From positions 1 through 26,065 of the forward strand of contig JAEDMI010000010.1 in assembly GCA_016303085.1 (NCBI GenBank): a stretch of DNA of 26,065 nt. The letters are read 5' to 3'. Source of the stretch: Acetatifactor sp. GTDB lineage: Bacteria; Bacillota; Clostridia; Lachnospirales; Lachnospiraceae. Numbering within the stretch: position 1 is the first letter of the stretch; each line of letters opens with the position of its first letter. The notes below the pieces were generated by a model. That model made no database searches, was not told the origin of the DNA, and saw nothing but the letters and a program-made list of their open reading frames with translations. Positions 6,794 through 19,700 of the stretch are shown here, piece after piece. Position numbers and translations under genes: made by a program.

Positions 6794-9700
6794 ATGGGAA
6801 ATGTGAGACGTATCTATGTAGAAAAGAAGGCACCTTTTGCCGTGAAGGCCAAGGAGCTGCACGAGGAGCTGAAGAATTATCTCGGCATCAGCGTGGAGGG
6901 AGTCAGAGAGTTTATCCGCTATGATGTGGAAAATATCTCGGATGAGGTGTTTGAAAGAGCTTGCAGGACTGTATTTTCCGAACCTCCCGTAGATGAACTG
7001 TATCGGGAGAGCATTGAGGTGCCCGGCAACGCGCGTATTTTTTCCGTAGAGTTTCTACCCGGACAGTTCGACCAGAGAGCAGATTCCGCAGTACAGTGCG
7101 TGAGATTTCTGAAAGAGGACGAGGAGCCTGTTATCCGCACTGCTGTGACATATATGATTTTGGGAGACATTACAGAAGATGAGTTTGCCAGAATAAAGGC
7201 ATACTGTATCAATCCCGTGGATTCCAGAGAAACGGGGATGGAGAAACCGGACACACTGATTACGGTGTTTGATGAGCCGGCTGATATCGCTGTGTTTGCC
7301 GGCTTTTCCCACATGGAGGAGACGGAACTGAAAAAGCTTTATGATTCGCTTTCTCTCGCCATGACCTTTAAGGACTTTTTACATATTCAAAAGTATTTTC
7401 GCGATGATGAGAAGCGTGACCCTTCCATGACAGAGATTCGTGTGCTGGACACTTATTGGTCCGACCACTGCCGCCATACCACCTTCTCCACCGAACTCAC
7501 TGATGTAACTTTCGGAGAAGGCTATTACCGTTCGCCCATTGAAACTACCTATCAGAGCTATCTGGATACCAGAGAGGAAATCTTTGCGGGCAGAAAGGAC
7601 AAATTTGTCTGCCTCATGGATTTGGCGCTGATGGCTATGAGAAAGCTGAAGGCGGACGGCAAGCTGGACGATATGGAGGAGTCAGACGAAATCAATGCCT
7701 GTTCCGTTGTGGTTCCCGTGGAGATGGATTACGGTGACCACAGAGAGACGGAAGAATGGCTGGTATTTTTTAAGAACGAGACGCACAACCATCCCACGGA
7801 GATTGAGCCTTTCGGTGGCGCTGCCACCTGCCTTGGAGGCGCAATCCGTGACCCGCTTTCCGGAAGAGGTTATGTGTATCAGGCAATGCGTGTCACGGGT
7901 GCGGCAGACCCTACAGTTCCCGTTTCGGAAACACTGAAGGGAAAGCTCTCCCAGAAGAGGCTGGTTCGCGGCGCGGCAAGCGGCTATTCCTCCTACGGAA
8001 ACCAGATTGGTCTGGCAACCGGCTTTGTAAAAGAAATTTATCATCCCAACTATGTGGCTAAGAGAATGGAAATCGGTGCGGTAATGGGTGCAGCGCCCAG
8101 ACGCAACGTTATCCGGGAGACCTCCGACCCCGGTGATATCATTATCCTGTTGGGCGGACGTACCGGAAGAGACGGCTGCGGCGGAGCCACCGGCTCTTCC
8201 AAGGTTCATACGGAGAGCTCTATTGAAACCTGCGGAGCAGAGGTGCAGAAGGGTAATGCGCCTACCGAGCGCAAAATCCAGAGACTGTTCCGGCGTGAGG
8301 AAGTAAGCCGGATTATCAAGAAGTGTAATGACTTCGGTGCAGGCGGAGTATCCGTTGCAATCGGAGAGCTGGCTGACGGTCTCACCGTTGATTTGGACAA
8401 GGTTCCCAAGAAGTATGCGGGTCTGGACGGTACGGAGCTTGCAATCTCCGAATCACAGGAGCGTATGGCTGTTGTTGTTGACCCTAAGGATGTGGATAAA
8501 TTCTTAAGTTATGCAGCTGAGGAAAATCTGGAGGCGGTTGCTGTTGCTGTTGTCACAGAGGAGCCCAGACTGGTGCTGAACTGGAGAGGAAAGAAAATTG
8601 TTGACTTGAAACGTGCTTTCCTGGATACCAACGGCGCTCACCAGGAAACAACCGTAAAGGTGGATATTCCTGACGAGAAGGATAATTATTTTGAGAAGTG
8701 GGCAGTTCCCGCAGTGGGAGAGAAGCTGGAGGCGGGAGATGTAAAAGCGGCCTGGCTGACCCTCTTAAACGATTTGAATGTATGCTCCCAGAAGGGGCTG
8801 GTGGAGATGTTTGACTCTTCCATCGGTGCCGGCAGCGTACTGATGCCCTACGGCGGTGTACATCAGTTGACGGAGACCCAGACCATGGTAGCGAAGCTGC
8901 CTGTCTTAAAAGGAAAGACGGATACTGTAACCATGATGAGTTACGGATTTGACCCTTATCTGTCCTCCTGGAGCCCTTACCACGGCGCGATTTATGCGGT
9001 GGTGGAGTCCATGGCAAAGATTGTGGCTTCCGGCGGTGATGCCTCCAAAATTCGTTTTACCTTTCAGGAGTATTTCCGCAGGATGACCTCGGATCCGGAG
9101 CGCTGGAGCCAGCCTTTTGCGGCTTTGCTGGGTGCTTATGACGCACAGATAGGCTTTGGTCTGCCCTCCATCGGCGGCAAGGACAGCATGTCCGGTACCT
9201 TCAACGATATCGATGTGCCGCCCACACTGGTTTCCTTTGCGGTAGATATCGCAAAGTGCGGAGACATTGTGACCCCCGAACTGAAGAAAGCAGGAAACAG
9301 GCTGGTTCGTTTCTCCATTGAGAAGGACGATTTCGATATTCCCATGTATGAGGCAGTGGCAGAGCTGTATGCAGCAATCCATGAGTTGATTCTGGACAAA
9401 ATTGTTGTGTCCGCCTATGCTTTGGACTCAAAGGGTGTTGCAGCGGCAGTGTCAAAGATGGCTTTCGGCAACAAGCTGGGAGTTGCGGTTGACGGTGCTG
9501 TGGATAAGAATGAACTGTTTGGCAATGGGCTGGGCGACATCTTGGTTGAGATTCCCGCAGACAAACTGGGGGTTCTGGACGAGAAGGAGCTGGATTACAC
9601 GGTAATCGGTACCGTAACGGAGGAGCCGGTATTTGTTTCCGGCGACGTAAAGATTACCATGGAGGAGGCTTTGCAGGCATGGACCTCCAAGCTGGAGAAG

Positions 9701-10591
9701 GTTTTTGCCACCAAGGCTGTTAAGGAGATTACTCCCGTGGCAAGTCCTCTTTACAGCGCGGACAGTATTTATATATGTAAGAATAAGGTGGCAAAGCCCA
9801 CGGTATTCATCCCTGTGTTCCCCGGAACCAACTGTGAGTACGACAGCACCAAAGCCTTCGAGCGTGCCGGTGCAAATGTAGTGACAAAGGTATTCCGTAA
9901 CCTGAGCGCTCAGGATATCCGGGAATCCGTGGATGAGTTTGAAAAGGCAATCTCTCAGGCACAGATTATCATGTTCCCCGGCGGCTTTTCAGCCGGCGAT
10001 GAGCCTGACGGAAGTGCAAAATTCTTTGCTACCGCATTCCAGAATGCGAAGATAAAAGAAGCTGTCATGAAACTTTTGAACGAGAGAGACGGTCTGGCAT
10101 TGGGTATCTGTAACGGCTTCCAGGCGCTGATTAAGCTGGGACTGGTTCCCTACGGCGAGATTCTGGGGCAGAAGGAGGATTCCCCTACCCTGACCTTCAA
10201 CACCATTAACCGTCATATCTCAAAGATGGTATATACAAAGGTAGTGTCCAATAAATCTCCCTGGTTGCAGGACGCTGAACTAGGCGGTATATACTGCAAT
10301 CCCGCTTCCCACGGCGAGGGACGTTTCGTGGCACCTAAGGAGTGGATTGACAGGCTGTTTGCAAACGGGCAGGTGGCAACACAATATTCCGACCAGAACG
10401 GCAATGTATCCATGGATGAGGAGTACAATATCAACGGTTCCTACGGTTCCATCGAAGGTATCACCTCCCCTGACGGGCGCATCTTAGGTAAGATGGCGCA
10501 CTCCGAGAGAAGAGATGCGTCTGTTGCAATGAATATCTATGGACAGCAGGATATCCGAATCTTTGAGTCCGGCGTGGAGTACTTTAAATAG
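6794..10591 (+). CDS. purL: Phosphoribosylformylglycinamidine synthase, single-chain
   Basis: A 1265-residue large-form PurL (FGAR amidotransferase), which converts FGAR, glutamine and ATP to FGAM in the fourth step of de novo purine synthesis. It fuses what is split in PurS, PurL and PurQ in many Firmicutes. An N-terminal PurS-like region covers ~1-160. The synthetase core carries the signature ETHNHPTEIEPFGG near 327-340, SDHCRHTTF and GGKDSMSG. A C-terminal class I glutaminase domain starts near 1000 (FIPVFPGTNCEYDSTKAF, MFPGGFSAGD). The catalytic cysteine is C1106 in GICNGFQ and the His-Glu pair is H1236/E1238 in MAHSERRD, so the triad is intact. The start is supported by TTGGAGGA eight bases upstream. 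The EAL/HDOD gene begins 23 bases after the stop. Confidence 0.97.
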   Translation: MGNVRRIYVEKKAPFAVKAKELHEELKNYLGISVEGVREFIRYDVENISDEVFERACRTVFSEPPVDELYRESIEVPGNARIFSVEFLPGQFDQRADSAVQCVRFLKEDEEPVIRTAVTYMILGDITEDEFARIKAYCINPVDSRETGMEKPDTLITVFDEPADIAVFAGFSHMEETELKKLYDSLSLAMTFKDFLHIQKYFRDDEKRDPSMTEIRVLDTYWSDHCRHTTFSTELTDVTFGEGYYRSPIETTYQSYLDTREEIFAGRKDKFVCLMDLALMAMRKLKADGKLDDMEESDEINACSVVVPVEMDYGDHRETEEWLVFFKNETHNHPTEIEPFGGAATCLGGAIRDPLSGRGYVYQAMRVTGAADPTVPVSETLKGKLSQKRLVRGAASGYSSYGNQIGLATGFVKEIYHPNYVAKRMEIGAVMGAAPRRNVIRETSDPGDIIILLGGRTGRDGCGGATGSSKVHTESSIETCGAEVQKGNAPTERKIQRLFRREEVSRIIKKCNDFGAGGVSVAIGELADGLTVDLDKVPKKYAGLDGTELAISESQERMAVVVDPKDVDKFLSYAAEENLEAVAVAVVTEEPRLVLNWRGKKIVDLKRAFLDTNGAHQETTVKVDIPDEKDNYFEKWAVPAVGEKLEAGDVKAAWLTLLNDLNVCSQKGLVEMFDSSIGAGSVLMPYGGVHQLTETQTMVAKLPVLKGKTDTVTMMSYGFDPYLSSWSPYHGAIYAVVESMAKIVASGGDASKIRFTFQEYFRRMTSDPERWSQPFAALLGAYDAQIGFGLPSIGGKDSMSGTFNDIDVPPTLVSFAVDIAKCGDIVTPELKKAGNRLVRFSIEKDDFDIPMYEAVAELYAAIHELILDKIVVSAYALDSKGVAAAVSKMAFGNKLGVAVDGAVDKNELFGNGLGDILVEIPADKLGVLDEKELDYTVIGTVTEEPVFVSGDVKITMEEALQAWTSKLEKVFATKAVKEITPVASPLYSADSIYICKNKVAKPTVFIPVFPGTNCEYDSTKAFERAGANVVTKVFRNLSAQDIRESVDEFEKAISQAQIIMFPGGFSAGDEPDGSAKFFATAFQNAKIKEAVMKLLNERDGLALGICNGFQALIKLGLVPYGEILGQKEDSPTLTFNTINRHISKMVYTKVVSNKSPWLQDAELGGIYCNPASHGEGRFVAPKEWIDRLFANGQVATQYSDQNGNVSMDEEYNINGSYGSIEGITSPDGRILGKMAHSERRDASVAMNIYGQQDIRIFESGVEYFK

Positions 10592-10614
10592 AGAAGAGAA
10601 AGGAAGGTGGAAGT

Positions 10615-11844
10615 ATGTTACTGGCTTTGATACCGCTTTTTGATGAAAATATGGCAGTGCGTGCATACTCTATCTTTTCACAAAAAGACAATTTTTTCCT
10701 GAACCCCATGAAGCTGGGCACCGGGCGGAATGACGGTGCGGCGAGAGTGGAAGGACTGGAACTGATTGAGAACATGGGTATTGAGACTCTGTCCGAGGAC
10801 AAGGAAATATTCGTTCCTGTCAGCAACATTTCCATTTTTTCCGATGTGGAGAGTCAGTGTAGCGCGCCCCACGGAAGGATTGTCTTTTTGATTGACAATA
10901 CTGTTCCGCCGGTGGAGGTTTATGTAAAAAGGCTTCTTGAGTTAAAGCAGAAGGGATACAGGCTGGCGGTTCGTAAGCTTCCCGTGGCGGATTTTGAGAA
11001 CTGGCGCGAGATATTGAAGCTGGCGGATTATGTTTTCCTGAATAACAGGAAGATTGCCATCGATAAAGCGAAGTTGTATTTTGGAAAGCTTTATCCTCAA
11101 ATCAGACTTTGTGCCGGAGGCATTGATACCATGGAAACCTTTGAGGCGCTGAAGGCTTCCGGCGGTTATCAGTTGTATGAGGGTGATTTCTACAGAGTAC
11201 CTGTGACCAGAGGCTCCCACGAGGTAGCACCTCTGAAGGCAAACTATATTGAACTGTTGAATGTGGTAAACAACGATAATTTTGAACTCAATGATGCAGC
11301 CGACATTATCAGCCGCGACACGGCGCTGACCATATCTCTGCTGAAGATGGTAAACCGGATGACGGTGAATTCCGGTATTACTACCATACGTCATGCCGCT
11401 GCCATGCTGGGGCAGAAGGAATTGAAAAGATGGATTAATACGGCTGTGGTTAATGAGCTTTATGCGGATAAGCCCAGCGAAATCACCAGACTTTCCCTGC
11501 TCCGTGCGAAGTTTGCGGAGAATCTGGCTCCTGTGTTCGGCATGCAAAATAAGGCGGAGGAACTGTTTCTCATGGGGCTGTTCTCCGTGCTGGATGTTAT
11601 TTTGGAGAAGACCATGGAGGAAGCCCTCAAGATGGTTATGGTTGCCGGAGATGTCCGCCTGGCACTGATTGAGGAGAAGGGCTGCCTTGCACCGGTATAT
11701 GACCTGATGAAGCAATATGAAGGTGCCAACTGGCAGGAGGTTTCCAGACAGCTACTGTTGGCGGATATGGATGTGGAAAAGGTGAATGACGCCTATGTAA
11801 ATGCACTGAGCTGGTATCGAAGCCTGATGAGCGGTGGAAAGTAG
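10615..11844 (+). CDS. Degenerate EAL domain + HDOD domain signalling protein (YuxH-like)
   Basis: A 409-residue cytoplasmic protein. Residues ~1-205 follow the EAL phosphodiesterase fold without its catalytic residues. The position of the usual DDF motif reads RKL (YRLAVRKLPVADF), the VE-type motif reads GIDTMETFEAL, and the end reads LYEGDFYRVPV where active enzymes have QGYFFSKP. It should therefore not hydrolyse c-di-GMP. Residues ~205-400 form an HDOD domain (NYIELLNVVNNDNFELNDAA, ISRDTALTISLLKMVN, AAAMLGQKELKRWI). The same two-domain order occurs in B. subtilis YuxH and relatives, which are signalling or scaffold proteins of mostly unknown output. AGGAAGGTGG lies just upstream of ATG 10615. 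It sits 23 bases after purL and is probably cotranscribed, but no purine role is evident. Confidence 0.9.
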   Translation: MLLALIPLFDENMAVRAYSIFSQKDNFFLNPMKLGTGRNDGAARVEGLELIENMGIETLSEDKEIFVPVSNISIFSDVESQCSAPHGRIVFLIDNTVPPVEVYVKRLLELKQKGYRLAVRKLPVADFENWREILKLADYVFLNNRKIAIDKAKLYFGKLYPQIRLCAGGIDTMETFEALKASGGYQLYEGDFYRVPVTRGSHEVAPLKANYIELLNVVNNDNFELNDAADIISRDTALTISLLKMVNRMTVNSGITTIRHAAAMLGQKELKRWINTAVVNELYADKPSEITRLSLLRAKFAENLAPVFGMQNKAEELFLMGLFSVLDVILEKTMEEALKMVMVAGDVRLALIEEKGCLAPVYDLMKQYEGANWQEVSRQLLLADMDVEKVNDAYVNALSWYRSLMSGGK

Positions 11845-11870
11845 AAATTACAAAAAATTAAATTTGGGAC

Positions 11871-11899
11871 TTTACGAGTAGCCGGTTTTCGGATATAAT
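11871..11899 (+). promoter_or_regulatory. Promoter for the leader ORF and carB1
   Basis: -35 TTTACG (11871-11876), 17-base spacer, -10 TATAAT (11894-11899). The predicted start near 11906 lies ~24 bases before the leader ORF and ~190 bases before carB1. Confidence 0.8.
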
Positions 11900-11929
11900 G
11901 GAACGAGTAAATTCGGACGGAGGAAAGAA

Positions 11930-12031
11930 ATGAAGGCAAATGATGCGGCAACCGTACAGAAAAGTCCCAAGAGCATGCCCGGTGCTTTCTATTCTCTTTT
12001 TTCCGTTGTTACTTCAATTTTTATATTGTAG
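11930..12031 (+). CDS. Putative 33-residue leader peptide of carB1 attenuator
   Basis: An ATG at 11930 with a good ribosome binding site (CGGAGGAAAG, 11918-11927) opens a 33-codon frame ending at TAG 12029-12031. The peptide begins MKANDAATVQKSPKSMPG and ends in the hydrophobic AFYSLFSVVTSIFIL. It contains no arginine codon, so arginine-codon stalling is not expected. The second half is extremely U-rich in RNA: about 28 of the last 48 bases before the stop are T, with runs of six and five. The stop codon lies seven bases before a strong terminator stem, close enough for a terminating ribosome to mask it. This matches the plan of the enterobacterial pyrBI leader, where low UTP slows polymerase in U-tracts and lets the ribosome catch up. 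A small membrane-active peptide with its own role is the alternative. Confidence 0.6.
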   Translation: MKANDAATVQKSPKSMPGAFYSLFSVVTSIFIL

Positions 12032-12035
12032 AGAA

Positions 12036-12070
12036 AGAAGTCAGTAAATTTATTTACTGACTTTTCTTTT
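12036..12070 (+). terminator. Intrinsic terminator / attenuator before carB1
   Basis: Perfect 10-bp arms AGTCAGTAAA (12039-12048) and TTTACTGACT (12053-12062) with loop TTTA. The stem is extended by A-U and G-U pairs at its base, and a TTTTCTTTT tail ends at 12070. The carB1 ribosome binding site starts at 12087, so any transcript that stops here lacks carB1. Its place immediately after the leader stop codon argues for regulated read-through. Confidence 0.85.
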
Positions 12071-12097
12071 AACCAAAAGAACGCACAGGAGGATGGA

Positions 12098-15316
<3,219 letters not shown>

Positions 15317-15330
15317 GCAGAATGTCTATA

Positions 15331-15392
15331 ATGCCATGAGAAGAATCCGGCAAAGGAGCCGGAGCTTCCCGTGGCATCTTTATGCGTTTTTT
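15331..15392 (+). terminator. Terminator after carB1
   Basis: A long stem pairs ATGCCATG (15331-15338) with CGTGGCAT (15370-15377). It continues GAAG/CTTC (15340-15343, 15365-15368) and ends CCGGC/GCCGG (15347-15351, 15358-15362) around AAAGGA. TTTATGCGTTTTTT follows. Confidence 0.82.
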
Positions 15393-15393
15393 C

Positions 15394-15422
15394 TTGTGAG
15401 CGCTATGCCGCTGTGTTATAAT
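15394..15422 (+). promoter_or_regulatory. Promoter for carA-carB2
   Basis: -35 TTGTGA (15394-15399), exactly 17 bases, -10 TATAAT (15417-15422). It lies directly after the carB1 terminator, so carA-carB2 is a separate transcription unit with a leader of ~60 bases. Confidence 0.82.
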
Positions 15423-15460
15423 GTACGCGGGCAGAAAACCATGCGATACAGTCAATGGAT

Positions 15461-15484
15461 GTCTGCATATCTGCAGACAGGAGG
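15461..15484 (+). promoter_or_regulatory. Hairpin abutting the carA ribosome binding site
   Basis: Perfect 7-bp arms GTCTGCA (15461-15467) and TGCAGAC (15472-15478) with a TATC loop end exactly where AGGAGG (15479-15484) begins. It could tune carA translation or mRNA stability. There is no T-run, so it is not a terminator. Confidence 0.55.
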
Positions 15485-15491
15485 TATATAT

Positions 15492-16724
15492 ATGAAGGCT
15501 TTTTTAATTCTGGAGGACGGCACCGTTTTTGAGGGTACTCACATCGGTGCGGACAAAGAAATAATCAGTGAGATTGTGTTTAACACATCCATGGCAGGAT
15601 ATCTGGAGGTGCTGACAGATCCGTCCTATGCGGGACAGGCGGTTTGCATGACATACCCTCTCATCGGTAATTACGGTATCTGTAAAGATGACATGGAATC
15701 ACGAAAGCCATGGCCTGACGGGTTTATTGTGCGGGAGCTTTCCAGAATCCCCAGCAATTTCCGTTGTGACTGCACCATTCAGCAGTTTCTGGAGGAAAAC
15801 GGTGTGCCCGGTATTGCGGGAATAGATACCAGATCCCTGACCAAGATTCTTCGTGAAAAGGGAACCATGAACGGCATGATTACCACCGATGAAAACTTTG
15901 ATTTTGATAAGATTCTGCCCGAATTGAAAGCATATACTACAGGTAGGGTGGTGGAGAAGGTTACCTGTAAGGAGAAGTATGTGGTGAAGCCCACCACGGA
16001 TTTGGCACAGAACGGTCCGCTGTCCGGTTCTGCCAGATTTGACAGGGCGGTTTACGAGAGCGGCGTCCGCGAGCCGAGACCTACGCTGGTTAAGGAATTG
16101 AACGGCGCGGGTCTTAAGGTTGCGCTGATGGATTTCGGTGCAAAAGATAATATTGCTCACTCTCTGGCAGAGAGAGGCTGTGAGGTGACAGTGTTCCCTG
16201 CATTGACACCCGCGGAGGAAATCATCGCCATGCATCCCGACGGAATCATGCTCAGCAATGGCCCCGGGGATCCCAAGGAGTGTACCTCCATTATTGAAGA
16301 AGTGAAAAAGCTGTATGCCACAGACATTCCTATTTTTGCCATCTGTCTGGGACATCAGCTCATGGCACTGGCAACGGGCTGTGATACTCATAAGCTGAAG
16401 TACGGGCACAGGGGCGGCAACCATCCCGTAAAGGATTTGGCGACGGGAAGAGTCTATATCTCCTCCCAGAACCACGGGTATGTGGTGGATACGGACAAGC
16501 TTGACCCGAAGGTTGCAGTGCCGGCGTTTATCAATGTAAATGACGGAACCAATGAGGGGCTTGCCTACACCGGAAAGAATATTTTCACGGTACAATATCA
16601 TCCGGAGAGCTGTCCCGGTCCTCAGGATTCCCGCTATCTGTTTGACAGATTCATTCAGATGATGCGAAATCCGGGAGAAATTGAGCATCATCTTGAGATG
16701 AAAGGAGAGAACTGCAATGCCTAA
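15492..16724 (+). CDS. carA: Carbamoyl-phosphate synthase small (glutaminase) subunit
   Basis: A 410-residue CarA that hydrolyses glutamine and channels ammonia to CarB. The N-terminal domain (~1-150) shows EDGTVFEGTHIG, VFNTSMAGYLEVLTDPSYAG and GIAGIDTRSLTKILREKG. The C-terminal class I glutaminase domain has LSNGPGDPKE, the nucleophile C285 in AICLGHQLMALA, SSQNHGY, and the catalytic His-Glu in VQYHPESCPGPQDS, so it should be active. ATG 15492 is chosen over upstream in-frame codons because AGGAGG lies seven bases before it and the upstream stretch overlaps the promoter. The last 8 bases overlap carB2, indicating translational coupling. It is the only small subunit gene in the window and lies between two different large subunits. 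Confidence 0.96.
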   Translation: MKAFLILEDGTVFEGTHIGADKEIISEIVFNTSMAGYLEVLTDPSYAGQAVCMTYPLIGNYGICKDDMESRKPWPDGFIVRELSRIPSNFRCDCTIQQFLEENGVPGIAGIDTRSLTKILREKGTMNGMITTDENFDFDKILPELKAYTTGRVVEKVTCKEKYVVKPTTDLAQNGPLSGSARFDRAVYESGVREPRPTLVKELNGAGLKVALMDFGAKDNIAHSLAERGCEVTVFPALTPAEEIIAMHPDGIMLSNGPGDPKECTSIIEEVKKLYATDIPIFAICLGHQLMALATGCDTHKLKYGHRGGNHPVKDLATGRVYISSQNHGYVVDTDKLDPKVAVPAFINVNDGTNEGLAYTGKNIFTVQYHPESCPGPQDSRYLFDRFIQMMRNPGEIEHHLEMKGENCNA

Positions 16725-19700
16725 GAATCCGAATGTGAAACGTGTTATGGTAATTGGTTCCGGACCTATTGTCATCGGTCAGGCTGCAGAGTTTGACTAT
16801 GCCGGCACACAGGCCTGTCGTTCTCTGAAGGAGGAGGGGGTGGAGGTTATTCTTGTCAACTCCAATCCGGCCACCATCATGACAGATAAGAATATAGCCG
16901 ACAAAGTTTATATAGAGCCCCTGACCGTAAAGGTTCTGGAGCAGATTATCGAGAAGGAAAAGCCTGACAGCATCCTGCCTACCCTGGGAGGACAGGCAGG
17001 TCTGAATCTTGGAATGGAACTGGAGGAGTCCGGTTTTCTGGCTTCCCACGGTGTGAAACTGCTTGGGACTACTGCGGCGACCATCCGCAACGCGGAGGGA
17101 CGTCAGGAGTTCAAGGACCTGATGGAACGCATCGGTGAGCCCTGTGCCGCATCCAAGGTTGTGGAGAATGTACAGGACGGCATAGATTTTACCAATACCA
17201 TCGGCTATCCAGTGGTGCTTCGTCCCGCCTATACTTTGGGCGGCTCCGGAGGAGGTATTGCCCACAATCAGACAGAGCTGGAGGAGATTCTGGAGAACGG
17301 ACTGCGCCTTTCCCGTGTGGGACAGGTACTGGTGGAGCGATGTATCGCCGGATGGAAGGAAATTGAGTACGAGGTAATGCGGGACAGTGCCGGAAACTGT
17401 ATCACTGTCTGCAATATGGAAAATATTGACCCGGTGGGAGTACACACCGGAGACAGTATCGTGGTTGCACCCTCTCAGACACTGAGTGACAAGGAGTATC
17501 AGATGCTCCGTACTTCAGCCCTGAATATTATCAACGAGTTAAAGATTACCGGTGGATGTAATGTACAGTTTGCACTGCATCCCACCAGCTTTGAATATTG
17601 TGTTATCGAAGTAAATCCCCGTGTGAGCCGTTCTTCGGCTTTAGCAAGTAAGGCAACCGGCTATCCCATCGCCAAGGTTGCAGCTAAGATTGCCCTGGGC
17701 TATACCCTGGACGAAATCAAGAATGCCATTACGAAAAAGACCTACGCAAGCTTTGAACCCACCCTGGACTATTGTGTGGTAAAGATTCCCAGACTGCCTT
17801 TCGACAAGTTCATCACGGCAAAGAGAACCCTGACGACACAGATGAAGGCGACGGGAGAGGTCATGAGTATCTGTGACAACTTCGAGGGAGCGCTGATGAA
17901 GGCAATCCGTTCTCTGGAGCAGCATGTGGACTGTTTGCTCAGTTATGATTTCTCCGCACTTTCCAGAGAAGAACTGTTGGAGAGGTTAAATGTGGTGGAT
18001 GACCAGAGAATCTGGGTGATTGCCGAAGCAATCCGCAAGGGCATCAGCTATGAGGAAATTCATGAGCGTACCATGATAGACGTCTGGTTTATCGACAAGT
18101 TGGCGATTCTGGTGGAGATGGAGGAGGCGTTACAGACGCAGGAGCTGACTCCCGCTCTGCTGAAGGAAGCAAAGAGAATCGAGTTTCCGGATAATGTAAT
18201 TGCAAGACTCACCGGGAAATCTGAGGCAGAGATTAAGAAGCTGCGATACGACAACGGTATCAAAGCTGTCTATAGGATGGTGGATACATGCGCTGCAGAG
18301 TTTTCGGCATCCACTCCCTACTATTATTCCGTTTACGGCGGAGAGTGCGAAGCCAGTGCGAAGGAAATCACTAAGCTCGTAAGTACCTCGCAAAGTGATT
18401 TCACGCTCTGCGATGCAGAGCTCCTTCGCACGGAAGAACGCAGGGACAGCGTTCTTCCGGTGGAGGACGACAGCCGGGAAATTCAGAAAAAGAAGGTGTT
18501 GGTACTGGGTTCCGGTCCTATCCGTATCGGGCAGGGTATCGAGTTCGACTACTGTTCCGTGCATGCCACATGGGCATTTTCCAAGGCGGGCTACGAGACC
18601 ATTATCATCAACAACAATCCTGAGACGGTAAGTACCGATTTTGATATTGCAGACAAGCTGTATTTTGAGCCGTTGACGCCCGAGGATGTGGAGTCTATTG
18701 TAAACATTGAACATCCGGACGGAGCCGTGGTGCAGTTCGGCGGGCAGACCGCTATCAAACTGACGGAGAGCCTGATGAAGATGGGTGTTCCCATTCTGGG
18801 TACAAAAGCTGAGGACGTGGATGCCGCGGAGGACAGAGAACTGTTCGATGAGATTCTGGAGCAGACACAGATTCCCCGTGCAGCCGGCGGAACCGTGTAC
18901 ACCGCGGAGGAGGCGAAGGAGGTCGCTAACCGTCTGGGCTATCCCGTGCTGGTACGCCCCTCTTATGTACTGGGCGGACAGGGCATGCAGATTGCCATTT
19001 CCGATCAGGAAATTGAAGAATTCATGGAAATCATCAACCGCATTGCCCAGGACCATCCAATCCTTGTAGACAAGTATCTGCAAGGTAAGGAAATCGAGGT
19101 AGACGCGGTATGCGACGGAACAGATATCCTGATTCCCGGTATTATGGAGCATATTGAGAGAACAGGGGTGCATTCCGGAGACAGCATTTCCGTTTATCCG
19201 GCCCATACCATCGGCAAGATTGTGAAGGATAAGATAGCTGAGTATACCAGACGGCTGGCTATGGCACTGCATGTCAAGGGACTGATTAATATCCAGTTTA
19301 TTGCCATCGGCGAGGATGTGTATGTCATTGAGGTAAATCCCCGTTCTTCCCGTACCGTTCCCTACATCAGCAAGGTGACGGGTATCCCTATCGTGGACTT
19401 GGCTACGGAGGTGATTATCGGAAAGACCATCAAAGAACTTGGCTATAAGCCCGGACTGCAGCCGGAGGCGGAGTACTATGCCATCAAGATGCCCGTATTT
19501 TCCTTTGAGAAGATTCGCGGAGCGGAAATCAGTTTGGGACCCGAGATGAAGTCAACAGGTGAATGTCTGGGTATCGCCAGGACCTTCAACGAGGCTTTGT
19601 ACAAGGCCTTCCTGGGAGCCGGTGTCAATCTGCCCAAGTATAAAAACCTGATTATGACTGTGAAGGATGCTGACAAGGGAGAAGCCATCGAAATCGGCCG

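Noticed and set aside
11930..12031. Type I toxin or phage holin-like peptide
   Set aside because: The hydrophobic part is only ~15 residues, no antisense RNA promoter is evident, and the adjacent terminator and carB1 favour a leader role; not fully excluded.
11900..12097. PyrR binding loop or arginine-codon attenuator before carB1
   Set aside because: I found no convincing PyrR anti-antiterminator sequence, and the leader ORF contains no arginine codon.
15336..15491. Longer start for carA
   Set aside because: The extension covers the carB1 terminator and carA promoter, and CarA proteins begin at the MKAFLILEDG position.
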